A stretch of DNA of 64,000 nt from contig RPFO01000041.1 of the NCBI GenBank assembly GCA_009746045.1, forward strand, positions 315,001-379,000, in the 5' to 3' direction. The DNA is from Mesostigma viride. Lineage: Eukaryota; Streptophyta; Mesostigmatophyceae; Mesostigmatales; Mesostigmataceae. Under the pieces are notes generated by a model. The model ran no database searches. It saw nothing but the letters and a program-made list of their open reading frames with translations, and had not been told where the DNA came from. The translations under genes were made by a program, and so were the position numbers. This document shows, piece by piece, positions 1 to 8,692 of the stretch (positions are counted from its first letter, which is position 1; each line of letters opens with the position of its first letter).

Positions 1-408
1 GGGAGGGAGGGAGGGAGGAGGGAGGGAGGGAGGGAGGGAGGGAGGGAGGAGGGAGGGAGGGAGGGAGGGAGGGAGGGAGGAGGGAGGGAGGGAGGGAGGG
101 AGGGAGGGAGGGAGGGAGGGAGGGAGGGAGGGAGGAGGGAGGGAGGGAGGGAGGGAGGGAGGGAGGGAGGGAGGGAGGGAGGGAGGGAGGGAGGGAGGAG
201 GGAGGGAGGGAGGGAGGGAGGGAGGGAGGGAGGGAGGAGGAGGGAGGGAGGGAGGAGGGAGGGAGGGAGGGAGGGAGGGAGGGAGGGAGGGAGGAGGGAG
301 GGAGGGAGGGAGGGAGGGAGGGAGGGAGGGAGGAGGGAGGGAGGGAGGGAGGGAGGGAGGGAGGGAGGGAGGGAGGGAGGGAGGGAGGGAGGGAGGGAGG
401 GAGGGAGG
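1..408. repeat. (GGGA)n microsatellite
   Basis: Almost pure GGGA tetranucleotide repeat with occasional GGA interruptions. It runs from the window edge up to the first base of the Element A LTR. The purine/pyrimidine strand bias is complete, so the G-rich strand could form G-quadruplex or triplex structures (inference). Confidence 0.97.
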
Positions 409-851
409 AGTTAATAAACGAGTGGACCTCTCAATGCTCAATGGCCTAACGCATGTGTTTATTACAATAAATCACAAGCCCCGCACCCAACGTGCACAAG
501 GGCATTTAGCATTGTCGACAAGCAACGCTCTGCCTGGCTGCCACGTCTGGAGCAGCCGACAGTGGCCGTTGGGCTCTGTGGTGCAGCCTGAGTGGCGCGA
601 CGCCACTGCTAGACTCTCAGGACCTTAGTCCAACATCCGACACCTCAATGTCAGTCCCGAGTGGGTACTGGCGACGCCGTACCGCCAATCCTACTTGGGT
701 ACTGGCGTCCGTCACCAGGACTCGGCTATCGAATAGTCTAGCCTGCCGAATCACATATAGCCGGGACTTCTGACCGAGCCTACACGTGCGAAACCCCAGA
801 TAGCACATTGCTATCTGGTACTTAGCCTATGTCCACGACTAGAGGCTAACT
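409..851 (-). repeat. Element A LTR, 3' copy (minus orientation)
   Basis: 443 bp, matching 22983-23425 except for one base seen near 628. It contains two direct copies of GGGTACTGGCG around 663-706, with an inverted partner between them. Small open frames inside it occur in both copies and are not taken as genes. Confidence 0.95.
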
Positions 852-1220
852 CCAGTTTTATTCTTTTTTTTTTTTTTTTTTTTTTTTAAGGCATCAGTGC
901 TGCACCTCCAGTTTTTATTCCTTTTTGTTTTTTTTCAGGTACTTGGCAATATCATGAATAAGACATTGGTACAGGAAAACTCATATCAGACCACAATGGA
1001 CGTTGTGAATTAAAGCGCCCACAGACCCCATTGCCTTTAAATCTGACAGTGTCTTTGAGGTTTCTGAACCTAGGATCCCCTGTTTGTACAAGTCAGTGGA
1101 GTGATGAGTGGCTATGGAAAAACCAGGGGGCACATCAAGAAATTATTATGTTTGTTGCCAAGTTGCCACCAGCTGGGAAAGACCATAGTCTGCACCATTA
1201 GTCTGGAGTGCCCTATTTCA
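852..1220 (-). other. Element A 3' noncoding region and polypurine tract
   Basis: Lies between the pol stop and the 3' LTR. On the minus strand the A-rich run (864-887) followed by AAAACTGG immediately before AGTTAG is a plausible polypurine tract priming plus-strand synthesis. No other coding signal is seen. Confidence 0.6.
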
Positions 1221-4200
1221 TCATCCATTTGTCTGACTAGACAGATAGGGATTCATTGCATCACACAGAAGCTGGTACTGGGTTGCTGCTAATGACGGAA
1301 TCTTGGTCAATGCGTCAGCCAGGTTCTCCTCGTCTGGCAGATGCTGCCAGCTGGAAAAATAGCTTGTTTCCTGTTTCAAAATCACCCAGTCCAGATCAGT
1401 ATGCACAGCAGCAGTCACAGATTTCTTGTTAAGGAAACTAATGACTGACTGACTGTCAGTGTGTAAGTGAGCATGCACATCAGCCTTGCTGCCAGCCTGA
1501 GTTTGCAACCAGGTTAGTATGTGCTGAAGGGATCGAGCATGCTGCACAGCAGACACCACCGCACGGCACTCAGCAGAGTTACTGCCAACAGCTTTTCTGC
1601 GATGCAATCTGCTGTACCACGACACCATGGACATATAGTCTCCCTTGTTGGTAAGGAAGAACACCCCAGCCTCCCTGGCATCCATTTTTGTTATTACCCT
1701 ACTCTCCATGGAGCTGTCCATCAGACAGTTAATGTGAATATCTTCCATGAGGTTGAGTGGATGAATGACAAGGGAAGGTCCAGCCTTTAGTAGCTTCTGG
1801 AGATCCTTAGGTTTCATGGTTTGTAATACTGTGTCATCAATCCTGCTGACCACTGCCAGATGAGGTGCACAGATAGCACTCAGCCACCCTAATTTTCCTT
1901 TGACAGTAGCACACATGTGAGCAGGAATGCACGGAATATCAAGCAGCTCTAGGCATTCTTCTAAGTACTGGGCAGGCGGGGATAGAGTACACACCCACTG
2001 TTCCTGTTGCTCTTCCAGTGCTAGCATTATGCCACAGAACTGTAGGGGTTCTGGCCCCAGCTCTGTCTGCTTTCCAATCTCATATGACTGCTGAACCTGC
2101 TGAATGAACTTGTCAACTTCAGCTCTTGGTCCACAAATCAGTTGGTCATCACCATGCCACACAAACAGGAGCAAGCCAGAGGGTGTGGGCACAGCAAAGA
2201 GACAAGGGTCCAGATCATCATAAGTGGCATTAAGTTTCTTGAACACCTCTTCTGCTGATTTTCTGAAGATAGTGGGAGCACTTTGCAAACCTTCCACCCC
2301 TAGATTTAGGAGTAGATATGGCTCATCAATATCATGTGCCCATGCAGCAGGGGTGGGAACCACATAGACCTGACCCTTCCACACATCTTGCGCTTTATCA
2401 GGGTCCCCTCTAAGGAAAGCCCTTTTGATATCAGTAGCTTTGCAGGCATAATCTTGGCCAGCATTGAGATGGTGGAGGAAGACAGAGAGCAGTATCCTGA
2501 GGGATGTTTGCTGCAGCCCAGGAGTGTAGAGTTCACCCTTGGACAGTTTTGACATGCCTTTTAATTCTGTCACACATGGCCTAGCATGATATATAGGTGA
2601 GCCTACTGGCTGTGCCTTGTGTTTTAGCACAAACTTGAGTCTCAACTTTTTGGCACCTTCTGGAATTTCCCAGACAGGAGTGACAGGTGGCTTATAGTCA
2701 GGATGCTTAGGGTTTGGCAGCACCCACTCTTCGCGGGCTTGGTGCCTAATGGCTTGGATCCATTTTTGAAACCCTTTTTGTGTTTTGCATTGTTGGATTA
2801 GAGCATCATAGTTGTGAGGAGAGTGCATGGCTAAGTCCCACTTTCCAACCCCAAAGGACTGCGGGTGTGGCCTTTGATTGTGCACCTTTTTCTCTAGGTC
2901 AGGGATTTCACCTGGCCCATATTTGATGTTAATGGCCTTGATATAGGCATCTAATCCATGAACCAGTTGGGACAATGGAATCTTGTAGTGATCCAAGGGA
3001 ATGGCTCCTACCCCAGTCACACGCAGCTGGCTAGCAGTGATGGTGACACCTGGGTAAGAGATAAAGGGTTCTCCCAACAAAGCATTGCCCATGTACCCTT
3101 CCACTACCTGGAAAGGTGTCTGGATGCCAAGTATGGGGATCATTACTTGACTCAACACATCTAAGGTTGTTTTGCCTGAAAAATCTTGCACCTGTGTCCA
3201 TGGTGAGGGTGCAAGTTGCAGACCAGGAATGGCTTGTGCACTGATCACACTGACCTGTGCCTGAGTGTCCACAGCTAGGATGCAGGATTCCTGGCTATAA
3301 TCGGAGCACACAGCAGAGACCTTGGCCAAACCTGAGGCTTGTTTAGCCTTGCTCTTGTGAGCCTTATGCAGAGCTGCCAGGGCTTTTTCTAGCTTGGATT
3401 TGAACTCAGCTGGATTGCCTTTGTTTTGCTCTGGTACCTCATGCCTGGTTGAACTCTGCCCAGAGGGACTTACACCAGGTTGTGGGGTGACACGTACCTC
3501 ACTGAGGGGTGGAGGAATGACAGAGGGTGTGGTAGTGCCATCATCAGCTCCTGGTGTTGGAATGCTGGGTGGTTCTGCTTGCTCACCAGAGTTAAGGAGG
3601 GAATCCATGTTCAAGGACTCTTCCCCTGGCACGTCTGCCAAAGGAGGGAAATACTTCTTAACTCTATGACTGCTCACCCTGTGTTTTCTCCCTGTTTCCA
3701 AACTTCGAATATCCATATTTTTTCCTTTTTTGGTCATTCTTAGAACAGTGCACGGACCATACCACATGCCTGTCTTGCCATGTTTGGTTTCTTTGAAATA
3801 TAGGACTTGTTCACCCAGTTGGAATACTGTTCTGGGGTGTGTTATGTCCTTTTCAGCTAGCTTATCAGCCACTTTAGCTCTTACTGTGTTATACAGAGCT
3901 AATACCTCTGGAGGGTACACACCTGCCTGTAAGCCAATGGGAAGGATTTCCCCCCATGGTGCATGCAACACAGGTCTAAGGTTAAGTGTAGCACAGATTT
4001 CACTGCACCACAGTGCTCTGTCAGCATAGCTTCCAGATGTGGCTTTCAGGTCAGTGGATTTCGCCACTAAAGTTTTGACTGACCTGATGGTTCTTTCAAT
4101 GACACCCTGCCCTTCATGATCTTGCAATCCAGCAATCTCAATATTAGCATCCCATCCTTCACACTCAGCCAGACAGCTAAACTGTTGATCAAGCAGTATA

Positions 4201-5180
4201 GTGTCAACTGGGTAGAATCTGGGCAATGCTATCACAAGTGCTGCACGCAGTTGCTCTTTAGCCATTCCAGGTAGGGGTTCCATGACAGTGAATCTGGACC
4301 ATGTGTCTTTTAGGATCAGATATTGTTCACCATCGATATGCACGACATCACCCACAAGTATTCCCCTTTGGGTGGGTGGTGTTGCGACATGCCATTTGGG
4401 AGGTTTTGGGCCATGGAACTGACATTGCTGGCAGTGTTTTCTAGCCAACCTGACAGCATTCCTGAGTCGTGAGCCTCCTGCTCTTCTGGCAATCTTTTCT
4501 GCCACCACCTCATGACCCATGGCTATGTGGAGCTGGGTTGCTAGTTCCCTTAAGTCTACTGTGTCAACAGCAGCTGGGGTAAGAGCTTTGAGGTAGGGCA
4601 GTATCACATTATACGTGGAGGAGATTTTCTGAGCTGCCTCAAAATCTAGCAGTCCCTTGTCTTTATCCCCAATGATAATGAGATCATATAAATCCACATA
4701 GGCGTGCTGTGAGGACGTACATCCTTTTGGAGCCTTGTCCTGCCGGTCGCACCACGTGCCGGGGGGCAGATGGCGGGGGTGCTTGCAACCGAAGCAGAGG
4801 TCCACGTCGCCTACTGCGGGGTTCCACTTGCAGTCCGCCCGCTGGTGTCCCTTGGTGCCACACCGGGTGCACTTGTTCTTGGGACCTGCATGGGGGGGCT
4901 GAGCAGTGGGTGCAGGGGTGGGTGGGGCAGGTGTGGGGGGGTGGGCCGCCTCCACTGGTTTGGCTTGAGCTGAGCAGGCTGTCCCGGCTGGCCTTGGGGC
5001 TGGTTGCCCTTGGCCTTCTTGGACTGGCCGCCCTGCTGCCCCCCTAGCTGGCGCTTTTTTCCTTGCCCCTTCCCTTGGGTCTGTTGGACCTTGGGGGTTG
5101 GGGTTGCAGACGGAGCACCTATAGCCAGGGGAGTCAGGCAGTCTTGGATATGGTTCATCCCCGCCCGGAAATCGTTCCAC
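1221..5180 (-). CDS. Element A pol polyprotein (zinc knuckle, integrase, protease, RT, RNase H)
   Basis: This 1319-residue frame replicates and integrates the element. Seen in order: zinc knuckle CTRCGTKGHQRADC (104-117); a second Cys/His cluster (129-144); integrase HHCC (H218, H223, C250, C253) and acidic residues D278, D331, E362; a GPY/F-like tail (about 455-510, with WYGPCTVL); an aspartic-protease-like module with VDTQAQVS (D638) and ALLG (700-703); copia-type RT with DIKRAFLRG (917-925) and WHGDD (1008-1012); RNase H acidic residues D1155, E1204, D1242, D1289 ending near ADALTK. Known copia elements place protease before integrase, and only about 70 residues separate the zinc knuckle region from integrase here. 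The frame overlaps gag in the -1 frame, so the first ATG is probably not the real start; entry is likely by frameshifting at 5054-5060. No internal stop is present. Confidence 0.92.
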   Translation of the reverse strand: MERFPGGDEPYPRLPDSPGYRCSVCNPNPQGPTDPREGARKKAPARGAAGRPVQEGQGQPAPRPAGTACSAQAKPVEAAHPPTPAPPTPAPTAQPPHAGPKNKCTRCGTKGHQRADCKWNPAVGDVDLCFGCKHPRHLPPGTWCDRQDKAPKGCTSSQHAYVDLYDLIIIGDKDKGLLDFEAAQKISSTYNVILPYLKALTPAAVDTVDLRELATQLHIAMGHEVVAEKIARRAGGSRLRNAVRLARKHCQQCQFHGPKPPKWHVATPPTQRGILVGDVVHIDGEQYLILKDTWSRFTVMEPLPGMAKEQLRAALVIALPRFYPVDTILLDQQFSCLAECEGWDANIEIAGLQDHEGQGVIERTIRSVKTLVAKSTDLKATSGSYADRALWCSEICATLNLRPVLHAPWGEILPIGLQAGVYPPEVLALYNTVRAKVADKLAEKDITHPRTVFQLGEQVLYFKETKHGKTGMWYGPCTVLRMTKKGKNMDIRSLETGRKHRVSSHRVKKYFPPLADVPGEESLNMDSLLNSGEQAEPPSIPTPGADDGTTTPSVIPPPLSEVRVTPQPGVSPSGQSSTRHEVPEQNKGNPAEFKSKLEKALAALHKAHKSKAKQASGLAKVSAVCSDYSQESCILAVDTQAQVSVISAQAIPGLQLAPSPWTQVQDFSGKTTLDVLSQVMIPILGIQTPFQVVEGYMGNALLGEPFISYPGVTITASQLRVTGVGAIPLDHYKIPLSQLVHGLDAYIKAINIKYGPGEIPDLEKKVHNQRPHPQSFGVGKWDLAMHSPHNYDALIQQCKTQKGFQKWIQAIRHQAREEWVLPNPKHPDYKPPVTPVWEIPEGAKKLRLKFVLKHKAQPVGSPIYHARPCVTELKGMSKLSKGELYTPGLQQTSLRILLSVFLHHLNAGQDYACKATDIKRAFLRGDPDKAQDVWKGQVYVVPTPAAWAHDIDEPYLLLNLGVEGLQSAPTIFRKSAEEVFKKLNATYDDLDPCLFAVPTPSGLLLFVWHGDDQLICGPRAEVDKFIQQVQQSYEIGKQTELGPEPLQFCGIMLALEEQQEQWVCTLSPPAQYLEECLELLDIPCIPAHMCATVKGKLGWLSAICAPHLAVVSRIDDTVLQTMKPKDLQKLLKAGPSLVIHPLNLMEDIHINCLMDSSMESRVITKMDAREAGVFFLTNKGDYMSMVSWYSRLHRRKAVGSNSAECRAVVSAVQHARSLQHILTWLQTQAGSKADVHAHLHTDSQSVISFLNKKSVTAAVHTDLDWVILKQETSYFSSWQHLPDEENLADALTKIPSLAATQYQLLCDAMNPYLSSQTNG
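5054..5060 (-). promoter_or_regulatory. Candidate -1 frameshift site A AAA AAG in gag-pol overlap
   Basis: On the minus strand, in gag phase, the codons read GGA AAA AAG, a canonical X XXY YYZ heptamer. A -1 slip moves gag into the open pol frame just upstream of the zinc knuckle. Element B has gag, knuckle and integrase in a single frame, so a one-base indel in A is the alternative. Confidence 0.55.
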
Positions 5181-5463
5181 AGAGGTTTGAGACCTGCAAC
5201 CACAGTGGCGTACACAGCTTTGTCCAGGTTAGCATTTGACAACCATGAATACAGCAGGTAGCTAGCAGGCAGACCCCTGAGATCAGGGTCCTTTTCTACA
5301 GCCAACCTATAATTCTTGCAATCAGTGGCATAGTCTTGCTTGTTGACCTGGTAAGCATTAAGCCAGTTGAAACCACGGATGGATTCAAACTGTGTCCTAT
5401 CCACCAGCAAGTGCTTAAGCTCATCCATGAAGGCTGGCCACAATGCAATTGCTAGGTTAGGTG

Positions 5464-5468
5464 TCCCA
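5464..5468. repeat. Target site duplication of Element B, left copy (TCCCA)
   Basis: TCCCA directly precedes the 5' LTR of B and is repeated at 21172-21176 directly after its 3' LTR. The 5-bp length fits Ty1/copia integrases. Confidence 0.93.
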
Positions 5469-5923
5469 AGTTAGATGAGATGCTTAGGCTGACACACGGA
5501 TTTCCGGCCTGCGCGCCGCGTATTGCCTACCGCGGCTGAGCGGGACACCTCAGTACAGTACGGCAGGGTGTACGGTACTGAGGTGTCATGTGGACCGATG
5601 TGCGGTTAGTGCCAGACTGTTCCTAGGTGCTAGCTCGACCCGCCAGGTCCGGTGTAGCCGGGCCTGACGGGCCGAGTCTTAGCTGGTTGCTAGTGACGTG
5701 GTCGCATGGCATTGCGGTGTACACTTGTCCACTGGTAGTGTGCTGCAGGTAGCACCGCCATAGGCATATAGGCGTAGCACTGGGGAGTGCCACAGCACCC
5801 GAGTCTGCCCAGTTCCATTCTGAGCCCTCAGCTTTCATCGCTCTCTCATTGTATTATTGTAATACAATCATCATTCGCTCTCAGCTTTCGCAGTTGTTCG
5901 TCGTCCCTAGTCTCCATCCAACT
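5469..5923 (+). repeat. Element B 5' LTR
   Basis: 455 bp. It includes a perfect 11-bp inverted repeat, CACCTCAGTAC (5546-5556) against GTACTGAGGTG (5575-5585), that could fold as an RNA hairpin. The last 75 bp (TTGTATTATTG... to the end) recur at 21097-21171 on the far side of transposon C. Confidence 0.95.
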
Positions 5924-5968
5924 TGGACTGAAAAGTTCGATATTTTTTTTAAGCAAAAAAAAAAAGAT
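5924..5968 (+). other. Element B primer-binding site and leader
   Basis: TGGACTGAAAAGTTCG begins immediately after the LTR. A TGG start is expected of a site complementary to the CCA end of a tRNA. T-rich and A-rich runs follow, then the first plausible gag ATG at 5969. Confidence 0.6.
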
Positions 5969-7242
5969 ATGGCGTCCAACAACGGCAACAACGGCAACAA
6001 CAACAAGGGGAAGGCGCCTGCCAGGCGCACCTCACCCCGCCTTTCGCCGGAGGGCACGCCCTCCACCACCGATGCGAGGGTGACGCCCAACGTCCCTTCC
6101 GCACGGTGGTCGCTGACCAACCCAGGCGTCGGGGCCCGCAGGTGGGGCCCGGCGCCCGGGGGATGGCGAGCGGGCGGCCGTTTGCCACTGGCGGTTTGTC
6201 CGCCATGGCACCTGGGGGGCAGGTCCCCCGGGCACGACGTTCACCCGTCGCAGGTGACGGGGGTCGTGAGCGGAGTGATTCCTCCGAGGAGGATGGCGAG
6301 GTGCCGCCTGCGAGGCCTCGGCCTTCGCTTGAGCTTTCGTCGCAGACACCTGCGACGTCTGGCAACCTTTCCGTGGGCCGACAGATGGCCACCATGGACA
6401 TTGACCGGTATGGGGAACATGTTCCGCCCCCGGTCATGTTCGGGCGCCCACCCCATTTTCTCCCCCTTGGGGAGGACGACATCCCGGCGTTCATTGCGGT
6501 GAACGGCCGGATCTTGCTCGATCGTTTTCAGTTGCTTCCAGATGAGCAGATACACGCGATAGAGGTTCATCGGGTGCACTCGCTGATCGAGGGGCGTCTT
6601 AGGATGCAGCTCCCACTGGTTCAGGTGGCGGTTTGGCTGTACTGTTTCGCCAATCGGCCGCGGCACAACCCCGGCACTGTTGATCAGTGGGCGTCCAGGC
6701 AGCGCCAGAGAGAGGCGCTGCGCGTGGTCTCCAGACCAGAGATCGCGCTGACTCCGTTGCCAGCGTGGCCCCAAGTCACGCCAGTTGGCTGGGGCCCGGA
6801 TAGGCGTGAGGCGGCTGCGATGCCGCCTGCGACGGGGCGCGGGGCGGCAGACGCCCCCAACACGCCCATGGGTGGTGAAGCCACCCAGGACCCTCTGGCA
6901 GGTCAGAGGGTCCAACCTCAGCCGCAGGCTCCCCCGCCCCGCGTGGGGGGCCAGGTGGCTGAGGAGGCCACCGGGGTCGCAGGGACCCCGGCGGCGACAC
7001 AAGCGCCCGGGGTCGCAGGGACCCCGGCAGCGACGCCGGCGCCTCCGGCGCTGGCGGGGGATGCAGCCCCCATGGAGGGTGTCACGGGCACCTCCAGCGG
7101 CTCTGGGGGGCAGGCCCCCTCTAGTCGCACAAGGACAAGTCCCTGGCAGGGCCGGAGGGGCCCCAGGGTCCCACCGCAGCTGGGCAGCAACCAGCACTGC
7201 TGGAGGGCGACCTGCAAGGTCGCGACTTCATCACCCTGGTGA
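5969..7242 (+). pseudogene. Element B gag N-terminal region (frame switches)
   Basis: The likely gag start is MASNNGNNGNNNKGKAPAR, with the ATG at 5969 just after the A-rich leader. The protein-like reading moves to a second frame near 6106 and stays there to about 7150-7240 (GRQMATMDIDRYGEHV, then a proline/alanine-rich stretch with repeated GVAGTPAAT). It then returns to the original frame, which carries the rest of gag. Two compensating indels, or an alternative start at 6106, would explain this. The region is GC-rich and low in complexity, so frame choice from composition alone is uncertain. I recognise no named domain. Confidence 0.55.
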
Positions 7243-8644
7243 TGAGGCCGTGTGGCGTGCCATACAGACAGCCACAGCCTCCTTCCGTGGGCTGGCCGAC
7301 AGGAGCCAGCAGATGCATGTCGCGGAGGCGGGCAGCCTGGTGTGTGCAATCATCACGCACATCCTGGGCCTGCCCAACCTCCAAGAGGGCACACGCAGGG
7401 TGTGCGACGACCTGCTGCCTGCCCTGCAGGCTCTCCTCTCAGGGAGGAGGGTGCAGGGCAGCAGGGTGCGTCTGGTGCGTTTGCTGGAGCTCCTACACAA
7501 CGCCATCCTGAGAGGGGCGGGTAGGTGGCTAACTCTGCCTACCTGGTTGCATCACAATCTTACTAACCCTACTGACGATGACGTGTCCCTCTCTCCCACC
7601 TTCCATGATTGGGAGGAGGCCCGCAGCAGGAGGCGGGAAGTGACACACACTCACACCCCCAACCAGCCCACCCCTATGTTGTCTAACCCTCCTACACAGC
7701 CCATGTTTGCCCATCCTGCTCAGCTCACTCAAGTAGCACTTCCCTCTCAGCAGGTCTCTCCTGTGAATGCTGCAGCAGCAACACCATCTTCTCCCTCTCC
7801 CCCTGCATCCCCCTCTAGGTTGCCCACTTACAATGAAAACCGTCCTGTGGATAGGATTAATGTCAGGGGGCTGCCTGAGGGGTATACTAGGGAGCAGGGG
7901 AATCATGCACTTCTCTCTCTGCAGCTGGCTAGGGAGGAACTGAATGTCAAGAATTGGTTTGGATCTCTCATGCAGGGGGATTTTTACCATCAGTCCTCTT
8001 CTCAGATTCAGAATCTCATTCTTGTCTTCCAGCGTAGGTATCCCAAGTGGCAGGACACGCAGGCTAGGGCAGTTTGGGAGGCTTTCATGAAGGAGCTAAC
8101 TGACCTCCTCTCCACCCCCTCATCTGTGGACATCTATGGGGCATTCAGGTGGGTAGAGGAATACAGGGTCACATCAGTGGACTATGTGGCTGAGACAAAG
8201 AAATATGAGCTAGCCATCAAAGCACGTCCTGATGTCCAGCAGCTAGATCACAAGTTCTTGCTGCGTTCCTTCCTTGAGAAACTCAAACTTGACAAAAACA
8301 CCTACGCCATGCTTGCAACAGGAATGGCAAAGTACTGGGAGGACATGAAGGAGGCATTGGATTATATCAAGCTGGCCTTGGCTCCCCTTAGCCAGGGGGC
8401 CATGGGCACCTCTGTAAAGAGGGTCAGGGGGGAAGAGAGGGAGGAGGAGGATAGGGAGAGGGAAGACAGGAGCAAGAGACCTGTCACTATGGCAGAAGTC
8501 AAGTCCCTGCTGGGACAAATGTTTAAGGGCAAGGGCAAGGGCAAGGGCAAGGGCAAGGGCAAGGGCAGGGGCTGGGGCAAGGGCAAGGGTAAGGGGCAGT
8601 CTCCCTCCAAGGGGGGCAGCTCCAGCAACAACAACAACAACAGT

Positions 8645-8692
<48 letters not shown>

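Larger units (their letters stand above)
4811..5468 (-). pseudogene. Element A gag, C-terminal part, severed by Element B
   Basis: This is the downstream half of gag, open from the B insertion point to a stop at 4811. It contains WPAFMDELKHLL and further text that parallels the B gag segment at about 8070-8400 (VWEAFMKELTDLL). A Lys/Gln/Gly-rich basic tail (GKGQGKKRQLGG) follows. The reading frame is continuous with the N-terminal part at 21172-22951 once the insertion and one TCCCA copy are set aside. The last ~120 residues overlap pol in another frame, and the zinc knuckle lies in the pol frame, not in this one. Confidence 0.85.

Noticed and set aside
422-808. Small frames within the LTR of Element A (also at 22996-23382)
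   Set aside because: They sit inside duplicated LTR sequence with no domain; conservation reflects LTR identity.
5623-5838. 71-codon minus-strand frame in the LTR of Element B (again at 13672-13887)
   Set aside because: Same reason: identical LTR copies, no coding evidence.
6241-7197. 318-codon minus-strand frame and other frames opposite gag of Element B
   Set aside because: Shadow frames in GC-rich sequence, Arg/Pro-rich with no motif; the plus strand carries the related gag.
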